21,393 nucleotides of DNA from a virus. Location of the stretch: IMG/VR virus record IMGVR_UViG_3300005602_000012, positions 1 to 21,393 of that record. The stretch is one strand, 5' to 3'. This document shows, piece after piece, positions 1 to 7,574 of the stretch (positions are counted from its first letter, which is position 1; every line of letters starts with the position of its first letter). Under the pieces are notes generated by a model. The model had not been told where the DNA came from. It was given only the letters and a program-made list of their open reading frames with translations, and did no database searches. The position numbers were made by a program, and so were the translations under genes.

Positions 1-1210
1 TACTCTACTAATTCCAGGCCAAATTTATTTTATCGGTTCATTTAATGGTACGACTTTTAAAGTTTATTTAACATTGTCCGATGCATTAAGCCAAACAAAC
101 CCACAAAACGTTGATTCATCGGGAATTTTTAATACAACAGCATGGCCGATTACTAGCCCTTACTTGGGATTGATTCAAACAAAGCCTGACAATACTCAGG
201 CAGTAGTACGTTTTCCTTCTCGTGGGAACATGGTGATGGTCATGGGCTCTATTGTAACTGAATCATGGTTTGATACTGGTACTCAGTTATTCCCTTATCA
301 AAGAAACAATCAATTTAACGTAGATTATGGATGCATATCCCCTGCCACCGTTGCCTACATGGATGAATTAGTCGTTTGGCTTGCTCAAAATGAAAAATCT
401 GGCCCCATTATTCTAGTGAGCGATGGTGGAACGCCAAAAAAAATTACCACAGACGGAATCGATTATTTATTTTCAACGCTCCAGCATCCAGAAGATTCTC
501 AAGCATTTTTATATAGACAAGATGGTCACCGTTTCTATCACATTAACTTCTATTCAGACAATTTATCTTTGTTCTATGACTTTGACACAGAAAAATTTTT
601 TCATGCGAGCGACCAAAATTTAAATTATTTCATCGCTTCAGAAGTAGCGTTCATAGGAAACCAATACTATTTTGTTTCGAAGAATAGCGGTAATCTGTAT
701 GCGTTTGACACGCAATACACAACCTACAATGATGTTGAAAGCAACACACAGCATACAGCCAGGGATTTCATTATTCCTCGTATAAGAATTTGTAAAAATG
801 TAAGGCTTCCTTCTCAAGATTATTTTATCGCGAATGACGTAGGCTTTACAATTGAATCAGGTCAAGCGAATTATGTAGAGCAGCAAGAAACCACCCAGGC
901 TAATTTATTTCAACTTTTGAATGGTCAGCAATTTAATTTATTGAATGGATTGCCTTTCGCTTTATTAGGGGAAGAAGATTTTCAATTAATGAATGTGCCT
1001 ACTACGCCTCAGGTCTTTTTATCTGTTTCATACGACGGTGGACAAGTTTTTGGTTCAGAATGGGCTTATTCATTACCTGCGATTGGCTATAGGCGTAATA
1101 AACTTATTTTTTGGCAACTAGGGATTTGCAATGATTTTGTGCCAAAGTTCAGATTTGAGTCAATTAGTAGAATTGTTGCAACCGATGGCGTTTTAAACAT
1201 AAGGCTATAG
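1..1210 (+). CDS. P22 gp10-like tail hub / DNA stabilisation protein (5' partial)
   Basis: The reading frame is open from the first bases of the window to the stop at 1208-1210, so this is the last 402 residues or so of a longer protein. A TTG at 74 could be called as a start, but upstream residues (LLIPGQIYFIGSFNG and on) continue the fold, so TTG is not the real start. The protein resembles the P22 gp10 packaged-DNA stabilisation family: a beta-rich protein that joins the gp4 adaptor to the tail needle and plugs the portal after packaging. P22 gp10 has 472 residues, which suggests about 70 are missing. Motifs seen include FPSRGNMVMVMGS, RQDGHRFYHINFYSDN and FHASDQNLNYF. It heads a + strand run of virion genes. 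Family assignment is by recalled similarity and is fairly sure. Confidence 0.8.
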   Translation, partial: TLLIPGQIYFIGSFNGTTFKVYLTLSDALSQTNPQNVDSSGIFNTTAWPITSPYLGLIQTKPDNTQAVVRFPSRGNMVMVMGSIVTESWFDTGTQLFPYQRNNQFNVDYGCISPATVAYMDELVVWLAQNEKSGPIILVSDGGTPKKITTDGIDYLFSTLQHPEDSQAFLYRQDGHRFYHINFYSDNLSLFYDFDTEKFFHASDQNLNYFIASEVAFIGNQYYFVSKNSGNLYAFDTQYTTYNDVESNTQHTARDFIIPRIRICKNVRLPSQDYFIANDVGFTIESGQANYVEQQETTQANLFQLLNGQQFNLLNGLPFALLGEEDFQLMNVPTTPQVFLSVSYDGGQVFGSEWAYSLPAIGYRRNKLIFWQLGICNDFVPKFRFESISRIVATDGVLNIRL

Positions 1211-1211
1211 A

Positions 1212-1718
1212 ATGGCTGCACAAACCAAACAACCACAATCGATTTTCCCAGATTTGCCGAGGCAAGTCCCTGTCATTGGAGAATCTGGTGATTTTACATC
1301 CTTATGGTCATTGGGATTCTCAGCATTATTTCAAGCATTACAAGACAACTGGAAAAATGAAGGTATTATCTTTCCTCCGCTTACAGCTGCACAAATGACT
1401 GAAATTCAAAATCTTTATGCGAGTTATGTTGGTGGAAGCTACAATAATTTAACTAGAGCATTACCTGATATAAGCGGCCAAACTGTTTACGATAAGACGA
1501 CTCAAATCTCTAATCAATTTGTGATTGCCCAAGATGGCGCAGGAAATGTAATTTTAGCTGAATGGGTGCCCTTTTCTATGATGCTTACCAATTCTGGAGA
1601 CCCAAATGGACATGTTGCAGGCGTTTTAAATTGGTTATGCTATGATATTGCTAATAAAAAACTTTATGCGTGTACAACGGCTGGAAATGCGGCTAATGCG
1701 GCTTGGACTCCAATTTGA
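1212..1718 (+). CDS. hypothetical phage structural protein
   Basis: This 168-residue protein starts one base after the gp10-like stop, with AAGG about 7 bases before the ATG. I do not recognise a named family. The C-terminus (NWLCYDIANKKLYACTTAG then AAWTPI) follows a pattern seen at the ends of many phage neck and tail proteins, of the type LCYDT-x-LYVCTTAG-xxxxAVW. The middle is rich in Asn, Gln, Ala and small residues with no membrane segment. Position between gp10-like and gp7-like genes suggests a minor virion or tail-associated protein. The role is inferred from context only. Confidence 0.7.
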   Translation: MAAQTKQPQSIFPDLPRQVPVIGESGDFTSLWSLGFSALFQALQDNWKNEGIIFPPLTAAQMTEIQNLYASYVGGSYNNLTRALPDISGQTVYDKTTQISNQFVIAQDGAGNVILAEWVPFSMMLTNSGDPNGHVAGVLNWLCYDIANKKLYACTTAGNAANAAWTPI

Positions 1719-1727
1719 GGAACGATT

Positions 1728-2357
1728 ATGGCTCTTGACAAAAAAATGATTATGAGGCTATTAGGATATGGTGGCGCAGGCGCTCTTGAAGCAACAGGTG
1801 GTTTTTTTAATAAAAGTCCCACTAAGGAAGCCAATAAATATTTGAATCAAATTCCAGGTCAAGCCGGAAATTATTTAAATCCTTACATAGATGCGGGAAA
1901 AAATTCACTTCCACTATTACAAGATCAATACACATCTTTACTTAATTCACCAGGTCAAAAACTTAATGATATTGGTCAAAATTATCAGCAATCGCCTGGA
2001 TTTAAATTTGCCTTAGACCAAGCATTAGGCGCTGGTAATCGTTCATCTGCCGCCGGAGGAATGGCCGGAAGTCCTGCGGCGCAACAAGCGAACATGGCAA
2101 CAGCTACAGGACTTGCAAATCAAGACTATAATAATTGGCTGACTAACGCTTTAGAACTATATGGACAAGGATTAACTGGACAGCAAGGAATGGCTCAGAT
2201 GGGACAAAATAGCGCCACAAGTATGACCGATTTGATTTCATCAATTCTCGCTCAGCAAGGCAATATGGCATACGGAGAACAATCGGCCGAGAACCAAAAT
2301 TGGGGTGATATATTTGGAGATATCGCGGGTTATTTACCACTTATTTTAGGATTATAA
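1728..2357 (+). CDS. gp7-like DNA ejection (injection) protein
   Basis: A 209-residue protein with GAGGAA just upstream of its ATG. It is rich in Gly, Ala, Gln and Asn. The central block (QSPGFKFALDQALGAGNR, then a Gly/Ala stretch, then ANQDYNNWLTNALELYGQG) matches a pattern common in phage internal virion proteins: SPGYxFxLxQGxxAxxNSAAAxG, then DYxNxxxRLxxLxxxG. P22 gp7, one of three proteins ejected ahead of the DNA, has 229 residues, close to this length. Hydrophobic segments at both ends (LLGYGGAGALEATGG near residue 11 and IAGYLPLILGL at the end) fit a protein that inserts into or crosses the host envelope. The neighbours downstream are probably the other ejected proteins. Confidence 0.65.
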   Translation: MALDKKMIMRLLGYGGAGALEATGGFFNKSPTKEANKYLNQIPGQAGNYLNPYIDAGKNSLPLLQDQYTSLLNSPGQKLNDIGQNYQQSPGFKFALDQALGAGNRSSAAGGMAGSPAAQQANMATATGLANQDYNNWLTNALELYGQGLTGQQGMAQMGQNSATSMTDLISSILAQQGNMAYGEQSAENQNWGDIFGDIAGYLPLILGL

Positions 2358-2359
2358 TA

Positions 2360-3634
2360 ATGCAGATACCTACTTGGGACTATAGTAAGCCTAATCCTGA
2401 AGCCTTCAATTCTTTTGCACATTTATTGCCAAAAGCGATAGAAGCATATTCCAAAGGCAAAAAAGCATCTTATTTGCCACAGCAATTAGAAGCCGAGTTA
2501 GCATTAAAAAAAGCCCAAGGGAATCTGACTGGAGAGCAAGCAAAATACTATGGCCAAAATGTGCAATCTCAAATGGGACTACGTGCCATTCAGCAACAAT
2601 TAGCTAAAGCTCAGGCCGGTAAATCAAGTGCTGAAGCTAATCAGTTGAAAATGATGATGGATTTTCTAAATAATCCTGAAGAAAATGACAATCAAGATAA
2701 AAATTCAACCAATCCTGAGGACGTAAATTTTAATCCTCAAGAATCATCTCCTGGATTTCAGAATGTATCTAATGACTCATTAAATATTGGCGGATATGAT
2801 TTTAATAATCCAAATTCTTTTCAAGAGGGGACAGATGCAAAACAAATTGCAGAACATATAAATTCAAACCCTTCCCGTTCTGCATGGGGAATTGACATAC
2901 CAAAACTGTCCAAAGAGGACATGAGAAATAAACTCTTATTTAAAACGGATACCTACACTCCATCTTTGAAGCAAGCTATCGAAAACCAAAATTTACAACA
3001 AAAAGGATATATAGAAAGAAGTGTTCAAAATAATAATGAGGCTAATGCTGCGACTGATTATAATCAGCTTTTAGACAGATACAATAATGCAATGGATAGA
3101 ACCCTATTAGCGGGACCTTATAAATCTAAATTCCCATTGACTACATCAGAAACTCAAGAAATCGATAATCTTTCAGAAGAAATGAGGAAAACAGGAATTC
3201 GCTCATTACAAAATGCCATGCACAATGCACGTTTTTCTAATTTAGATATGCAGATTGCAGGGAAATTAAAACCTGATAGAACTTGGACACCAGAAGCCAG
3301 GCATTTTTATACAGAGTTTACTAAAGCCATCAATCATAGACTATTAGAAAAAGCAAAATTTTATCAACTCGCTGGGAATCCTAAAATGGGTCTGTCATAT
3401 AATGATGCGGATTCCCTATGGCGAGCATACAATGAAAATCACCCCATTGTTAAATCTGAGAAGAGTCAAGAATTAAACGAATATAAAGACAATAATTGGA
3501 TGTCATACCTCACTCCTAAAGCAATAAAATCTATAAAATTTGGCACCTACAACCCCAGAGATAAGGGGCTAATCCCTCCTTTGGATGTACTAAAAGCAGA
3601 AAGAGAAAAACGCAATAAATCAAAGAGGGCTTAA
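2360..3634 (+). CDS. putative internal virion / ejection protein, 424 aa
   Basis: The start follows the previous stop by two bases, with AGGA upstream. Residues 25-110 are Gln/Ala/Lys-rich and helical-looking (LPQQLEAELALKKAQGNLTG, then QQQLAKAQAGKSSAEA), followed by an Asn/Asp/Glu-rich low-complexity linker at about 110-165. The C-terminal half is helical and charged and ends in basic KAEREKRNKSKRA. I recognise no named family. Helical N-terminus, Asn-rich linker and position after a gp7-like gene fit the gp16/gp20-type ejected proteins of P22-like phages, but that is an inference from context. Confidence 0.6.
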   Translation: MQIPTWDYSKPNPEAFNSFAHLLPKAIEAYSKGKKASYLPQQLEAELALKKAQGNLTGEQAKYYGQNVQSQMGLRAIQQQLAKAQAGKSSAEANQLKMMMDFLNNPEENDNQDKNSTNPEDVNFNPQESSPGFQNVSNDSLNIGGYDFNNPNSFQEGTDAKQIAEHINSNPSRSAWGIDIPKLSKEDMRNKLLFKTDTYTPSLKQAIENQNLQQKGYIERSVQNNNEANAATDYNQLLDRYNNAMDRTLLAGPYKSKFPLTTSETQEIDNLSEEMRKTGIRSLQNAMHNARFSNLDMQIAGKLKPDRTWTPEARHFYTEFTKAINHRLLEKAKFYQLAGNPKMGLSYNDADSLWRAYNENHPIVKSEKSQELNEYKDNNWMSYLTPKAIKSIKFGTYNPRDKGLIPPLDVLKAEREKRNKSKRA

Positions 3635-3636
3635 TA

Positions 3637-4524
3637 ATGACAGACGTATCGCAATTAAGTGACCAAGAATTGGATAGATTAATAGCTCGTCATGAAAAAA
3701 AAGGCAATCAGGATGAACCAGATTATAGTCAACAATATAAGCGTGGTTACTTAGACCCAGTTCGCGATTTAACTTATGGGGGCCTTCATTCTCTATTAGA
3801 AGGTGGGGAAACATTAGGAAATGTAATGACACTGGGGCATCTAAAAGACATTCCAGGTTATAATTGGTATCTTCCAAAATTAGAAAAAGGCATAGAAAAA
3901 ATTAAATCTCCCTATCCATCAAAATCAGGAGATTTATTAAAAATAGCTGGAGAATGGGCAATCCCTGAAGGAATCGGAGCCAATGTTGGTAGAAAAGCAA
4001 TTGTAAAAGCATTGAAAAAATATCCAATAGCTTTTACAGAGAAAGGCGCCACAAAAGGCTTAGAACGCCTAGGCATGGAGGCTTCAGAAGCAGGAGGTAA
4101 AGCTATTGCTCCAGAGACATCACAACAAGTCTTAGAAACATTAGACCTTCACCCCACTTCTGCCCTGACAAAAGGTCATATGCAAAAATTTTTAAATGAA
4201 GAGGGATTTAATCCAGCATTTGAAGGGCAGAAATTAATGGGGCAAACACACCGAGCCTTAACTAAATTTTCAGCCCCTCCGCATGATGTAACCCAAGGAA
4301 ATTTAATAAATATTGAAAGACAAAGAATGATTAAAGATATGATGAAATATTTAGAAGAAAAGGTTGCTCCAAATAAAGGAAAGGAAATGAGGCTCGAACA
4401 ACAGAGATATAAAAATTATAAAAAGTTGCAAAAAAATATTTATGAACCAGCTAAAAAATACGCAGCGCCTTTTGGCATTGGATATGAATTATTACATCTG
4501 ATATCTAAATTATTAAAGCATTAA
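3637..4524 (+). CDS. hypothetical protein, probable internal virion protein, 295 aa
   Basis: Two bases separate it from the preceding stop, with AGAGGG upstream, so it is the last gene of the + strand block. The N-terminal 15 residues (SDQELDRLIARH) look amphipathic and may be an assembly or signal tag. The middle (about 45-130) is rich in Gly and Leu with moderately hydrophobic stretches (GLHSLLEGGETLGNVMTLGH, EWAIPEGIGANVGRKAIV). The C-terminal 90 residues are Lys-rich, ending in a short hydrophobic stretch (IGYELLHLISKLLKH). I recognise no family. A role in DNA ejection is inferred from gene order and amphipathic character only. Confidence 0.6.
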   Translation: MTDVSQLSDQELDRLIARHEKKGNQDEPDYSQQYKRGYLDPVRDLTYGGLHSLLEGGETLGNVMTLGHLKDIPGYNWYLPKLEKGIEKIKSPYPSKSGDLLKIAGEWAIPEGIGANVGRKAIVKALKKYPIAFTEKGATKGLERLGMEASEAGGKAIAPETSQQVLETLDLHPTSALTKGHMQKFLNEEGFNPAFEGQKLMGQTHRALTKFSAPPHDVTQGNLINIERQRMIKDMMKYLEEKVAPNKGKEMRLEQQRYKNYKKLQKNIYEPAKKYAAPFGIGYELLHLISKLLKH

Positions 4525-4601
4525 ATATCTATATCTTTATTGCCGTTATTTGTCATGTAGACCAGCAATAACCAAACTGCTATACCTAACAATGCAAACA
4601 T
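4521..4601 (-). CDS. 26-aa single-membrane-span miniprotein
   Basis: This very short frame has GGAG eight bases before its ATG and encodes MFALLGIAVWLLLVYMTNNG followed by a polar tail (NKDIDI). Residues 2-16 are hydrophobic enough for one membrane helix. It is the last gene of the leftward accessory run, and its stop overlaps the stop of the convergent + strand gene. A clear ribosome binding site plus a membrane-like segment makes chance less likely, but at this size no homology argument is possible. The function is unknown. Confidence 0.45.
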   Translation of the reverse strand: MFALLGIAVWLLLVYMTNNGNKDIDI

Positions 4602-4639
4602 AATATTCTCCAAAAGTTAAATTCATGAGCATATTATGA

Positions 4640-4726
4640 TTATTGGCTTATCATGTCAATTGATATTTCATACTTATATACTATAGACTCTAGTATGTTT
4701 AATTCGTCATTTGAGACTTGGCTCAT
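4640..4726 (-). CDS. 28-aa hypothetical peptide, translationally coupled
   Basis: The ATG overlaps the stop of the DUF551-like gene (ATGA), the same 4-base overlap that links the other genes of this run. The product starts MSQVSNDELNILES and is acidic and helical-looking, with no hydrophobic span. There is no strong Shine-Dalgarno beyond AGAAGA, so translation would depend on coupling. The function is unknown. The overlap pattern is the main support. Confidence 0.4.
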   Translation of the reverse strand: MSQVSNDELNILESIVYKYEISIDMISQ

Positions 4727-4938
4727 TCTTCTATCTCAATTGGGTCGGGAATGCAGAAATGGGTTATTTTAAAATCATCCTCTTGTTCATCGCATGATGA
4801 ACTAAATGAACCATAATCCCAATAATCAGTTATCCATCGAGCTGTTATATATTCATCCCAACCGTCTTTGTGCCAAATTCTGCAAATGACCCAGGATCCT
4901 TCAAGAGGAAGATATTTCTTAACTGAATACCATTTCAT
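4723..4938 (-). CDS. DUF551-like phage accessory protein
   Basis: A 71-residue acidic, Trp-rich protein. The N-terminus (MKWYSVKKYLPLEGSWVI) fits the DUF551 pattern of W-x-S-V-x-x-x-L-P-x-x-G-x-x-V, and the C-terminus (ITHFCIPDPIEIEE) fits its ending V-T-H-W-x-x-L-P-x-P. DUF551 proteins are small phage accessory proteins of unknown biochemical role. The start overlaps the upstream stop by four bases (ATGA). It sits in an operon with another gene that has a DUF551-like N-terminus, at 5650-6084. Confidence 0.7.
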   Translation of the reverse strand: MKWYSVKKYLPLEGSWVICRIWHKDGWDEYITARWITDYWDYGSFSSSCDEQEDDFKITHFCIPDPIEIEE

Positions 4939-5219
4939 TCTATTTCCTTTATTAAGATTATTATCTCATCTTCTCTATAGAGGGCTGGTATTTTTCCCGT
5001 AATGACATCTTTAAATACCTCATAAATAACAGCTGCCTCATATCCAGAATCATCATCCATTTCGGCAGAGTATACCCGAAGGACTTCATTATCAGTCAAT
5101 AAGTTTACGTATTCCCACTTAGCATCATATGACCTGTATAAGCCAACTATCTTAGATAAATCAACGCAGCCTTCTGTATAATATCCCAAACTGGTTTCCC
5201 AAATTAAAAATTTTTTCAT
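4935..5219 (-). CDS. hypothetical accessory protein, 94 aa
   Basis: An acidic 94-residue protein (MKKFLIWETSLGYYTEGCVD at the N-terminus). It is joined to both neighbours by 4-base stop/start overlaps. I see no membrane segment or metal motif. The middle (YSAEMDDDSGYEAAVIYEVF) and the C-terminus (EDEIIILIKEIE) look like alternating beta strands and helices. I recognise no family. The operon position suggests an early or host-modifying accessory function, but nothing in the sequence identifies one. Confidence 0.65.
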   Translation of the reverse strand: MKKFLIWETSLGYYTEGCVDLSKIVGLYRSYDAKWEYVNLLTDNEVLRVYSAEMDDDSGYEAAVIYEVFKDVITGKIPALYREDEIIILIKEIE

Positions 5220-5653
5220 TTTTCTTCCTTGTGCTGGACAGCATTTATAGAAGGCGGTAAATCAAATTTAATTTCATACAATTTTTCTAAATCTTGTTTA
5301 GTTTTACATCTAAAAATATTTTTTTCACGATTAATATCACCAATTTTTATGTATTTTTTGTGATAATATCCAGGACCATCATCGTATTGACTTAATGTAT
5401 ATCCTTGATATTTCTTTTTTAGTACCAATTCAATTTTTAAATATCCACACGCTTGTTTGTATACGGAATCACGAATTAAGGGTTCTTTTTCCCACTTTTC
5501 TTTTAAATCTGTATCAGATCGCTTATTCAATCTGATAAAAGATGGATAATCAGATGGATTTATAAAAGGAGATTTAGAAGGCTTGCAGAATGCGGTTAGA
5601 TTAGAAATAAATAATTTACTAATATCATTAACAATTTTTTTCGTTGGTATCAT
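5216..5653 (-). CDS. hypothetical accessory protein, 145 aa
   Basis: A basic 145-residue protein whose start (AAGGA, 6 bases, ATG) overlaps the end of the upstream gene by four bases. It is rich in Lys, Ser and Tyr with a segment YQGYTLSQYDDGPGYYHKKY near residues 83-102. I recognise no family. The last residues (VQHKEEK) are written over the ribosome binding site of the next gene, which constrains the C-terminus. Confidence 0.65.
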   Translation of the reverse strand: MIPTKKIVNDISKLFISNLTAFCKPSKSPFINPSDYPSFIRLNKRSDTDLKEKWEKEPLIRDSVYKQACGYLKIELVLKKKYQGYTLSQYDDGPGYYHKKYIKIGDINREKNIFRCKTKQDLEKLYEIKFDLPPSINAVQHKEEK

Positions 5654-6084
5654 TCTGCTTCCTTGTGTTGATTAGCCCTAACTTCGGATAAAGATTCCAT
5701 CAAAACCTCTTCTATCATATCTAAGACATAAGGATATAATTTACTTTTAGGAGCTGCATATTTGTCTGTAAAGTCCAATAATAACTCTGTGATTTTTATT
5801 TTTAATCCAAATTTAGTTTCCTGTTTTAAGCTTTCTATTTCATCTTTATTTATATTAGTATCAATATATTGCCAATATAAAACTTGCTCTAAATCAAAAC
5901 CCATTCCAACAGGAAAAGGAAGAGGAGATGTGAACCATAGTCTCTTTCTTGCGGTGTCATTCTCGTATTCATAATTAAGTGAAACTACACAAAATGCATT
6001 AAATAAATTGTTATCTATATAAGCTAAAACTGGTCTTTTCATTTCTGGAAGAAGGGTTGTTGTTTTATTCCATGACATTATCAT
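5650..6084 (-). CDS. accessory protein with DUF551-like N-terminus, 144 aa
   Basis: First gene of the leftward accessory run. Residues 4-75 resemble a DUF551 domain: SWNKTTTLLPEMKRPVLAYI at the start and VLYWQYIDT at the end of the domain. The remaining 70 residues are helical and charged. Two start codons compete: ATG at 6084 lies only 3 bases after AAGGA, while ATG at 6078 (MSWNK) has a better 9-base spacing and gives 142 residues. The C-terminus NQHKEAE overlaps the next gene's ribosome binding site. The function is unknown. Confidence 0.65.
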   Translation of the reverse strand: MIMSWNKTTTLLPEMKRPVLAYIDNNLFNAFCVVSLNYEYENDTARKRLWFTSPLPFPVGMGFDLEQVLYWQYIDTNINKDEIESLKQETKFGLKIKITELLLDFTDKYAAPKSKLYPYVLDMIEEVLMESLSEVRANQHKEAE

Positions 6085-6122
6085 GCATCCTTATGTTGAT
6101 GGAAATTAATAAATAAGAATGG

Positions 6123-6151
6123 AGATTGTTGAAATTTAAAAAATTTGTCAA
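6123..6151 (-). promoter_or_regulatory. possible sigma70-type promoter for the accessory run
   Basis: TTGACA is a perfect -35 box on the - strand at 6151-6146. After a 17-base spacer comes only a weak -10 (CAATCT). It lies between the gp4-like stop and the first accessory gene. The poor -10 keeps confidence low; it may need an activator, or the genes may be read from the head operon. Confidence 0.3.
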
Positions 6152-6161
6152 GGACTATAAC

Positions 6162-7490
6162 TTAGGGTCTGTAGCCTTTTCCTAAATTTACATCCCCCCA
6201 TGAGTACCCAGGACTTTGATCAGATTGTAAAATACTTAACTTTTTCATGGATAGGTCGGGTGGGTCCATGTACATTAGTTTTCTTCTATAACTATTTAAT
6301 ATACGTTGTGACTCAGGATTAAACATAATTCCATACTCTGAGCACATATAAGCACTCAAAGTATACCTCAAATATTCGATGTAAGCTGTATCAAAACCTT
6401 GATTCGCATTATTAATAAAAGAGTAATAAGTAAAGTTAGGAATATTATTAGGATTAATCAGCGTCACGGTATTAATGCCAGTGCCAACGCTTGTAAACGG
6501 AATATATGTCCCAGTTTGGGCATTAAACAACGTTGTAGCCACGCAAAAGGTAGTGGCACTACTTGGCACCGCATAATAAATAACGCCTGCTGTAAGCCCT
6601 CCTGGCAGCGTTCCTGAAGGCACAGTCCCTGTAGGATTCGTAAAAATAATTTGGTCACCTAGCGTCAAATTCGTAGGCGCTAATAAACTAATAACCAAAG
6701 AGAAACTAATAACATTCCCGCTTCCTGCTGCGTAAGGTACAAATATATTAGCTTGTGCATTCGCCAATGAAGTCGCCACATAAAAGCTCGCTTGATTGAT
6801 TGGAACTGCATAATAAGTAGTGCTCAATGAAAGAGTTGCCGGGATACTACCTCCTGTAAACTGGACTTGTTGTCCAAAACACATGGATTGTCCTTTTAGG
6901 CTAGTCATTGTAGGCGGCGTATTAATTACTAAAGCGCTCGCATTTCCGCTAGTGGCATTAAACGCTGTTGTCAATTGAGGCGCACTAAACGTCTGAGATT
7001 GGCCTGCAGGCAGTGTTATATAGGTCAAATCGGTATTAAGACTAACATCAGTCAAAAATATTTTGGCTTTAAGCTTAATCGGATAATTTTGGTCTGGGAT
7101 AAAGTACATCCCTAACGTGCCTCCGCCTACTCCTCTTTCATAGTTCCAAGAAAAAGGTAATGTAGAGATATTATCAACCCGAGATGAACCGAAATAATTT
7201 GTACGACTTGTTTGAACCATCGGATAACGTACAACCCCTAAATTAAAGGTGGATGTTTCTATCTCGGCTACATAAGGCAAAAAATAAAATTCTTGTTCGG
7301 GAGTCGCATTAAACTCAATATATTGCCAATAAGGGATTAAATCGGTTTCAATTTGTTTGAAATTAAGCAAATCATTAAGCATTTGTAGACCATCGGCGAT
7401 TTGGTCTCCCGTGGGATATTGAAGATTTCGTGCAACGATTCCTGAAAGAAACCAGGAGCGTATTATTAAATCTTGTGCAGGATAGGTCAT
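6162..7490 (-). CDS. P22 gp4-like tail adaptor with inserted repeat domain
   Basis: The first 155 and last 77 residues together resemble the P22 gp4 tail accessory factor, which docks under the portal and builds the tail. Recognisable segments are DLIIRSWFLSGIVARNLQYP, GDQIADGLQMLNDLL, YFGSSRVDNISTLPFSW, TAYIEYLRYTLSAYMCSEYG and MDPPDLSMKKLSILQ. P22 gp4 has 166 residues, while this protein has 442. The excess is a block at about residues 157-365, rich in Thr, Ser, Ala and Gly. It contains two related repeats at about 208-266 and 278-345 (TYYAVPINQASFYVAT versus IYYAVPSSATTFCVAT) and looks like beta-sandwich domains. The start uses AAGGAG in the leader. Last gene of the scaffold-coat block. 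Confidence 0.75.
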   Translation of the reverse strand: MTYPAQDLIIRSWFLSGIVARNLQYPTGDQIADGLQMLNDLLNFKQIETDLIPYWQYIEFNATPEQEFYFLPYVAEIETSTFNLGVVRYPMVQTSRTNYFGSSRVDNISTLPFSWNYERGVGGGTLGMYFIPDQNYPIKLKAKIFLTDVSLNTDLTYITLPAGQSQTFSAPQLTTAFNATSGNASALVINTPPTMTSLKGQSMCFGQQVQFTGGSIPATLSLSTTYYAVPINQASFYVATSLANAQANIFVPYAAGSGNVISFSLVISLLAPTNLTLGDQIIFTNPTGTVPSGTLPGGLTAGVIYYAVPSSATTFCVATTLFNAQTGTYIPFTSVGTGINTVTLINPNNIPNFTYYSFINNANQGFDTAYIEYLRYTLSAYMCSEYGIMFNPESQRILNSYRRKLMYMDPPDLSMKKLSILQSDQSPGYSWGDVNLGKGYRP

Positions 7491-7508
7491 AACGCGCTCC
7501 TTTTAAAA

Positions 7509-7567
7509 TACCATTTCGTTATAATCAACGAAATGGTAGACCATATTCCTAACATCAGGAATATGGT
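7509..7567 (-). other. tandem perfect hairpins between structural genes
   Basis: Two perfect inverted repeats fill the gap. The first in transcript order is an 11-bp stem at 7540-7550/7557-7567 with a 6-base loop. The second is a 12-bp stem at 7509-7520/7527-7538, also with a 6-base loop, followed by ATTTTAAAA. Read on the - strand they lie just after the stop of the 287-residue gene and just before the gp4-like ribosome binding site. They could act as partial terminators, RNase III processing sites or 3'-end stabilisers that separate levels of the two products. Without a long T-run, full termination is doubtful. Confidence 0.7.
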
Positions 7568-7574
7568 TCTACGA

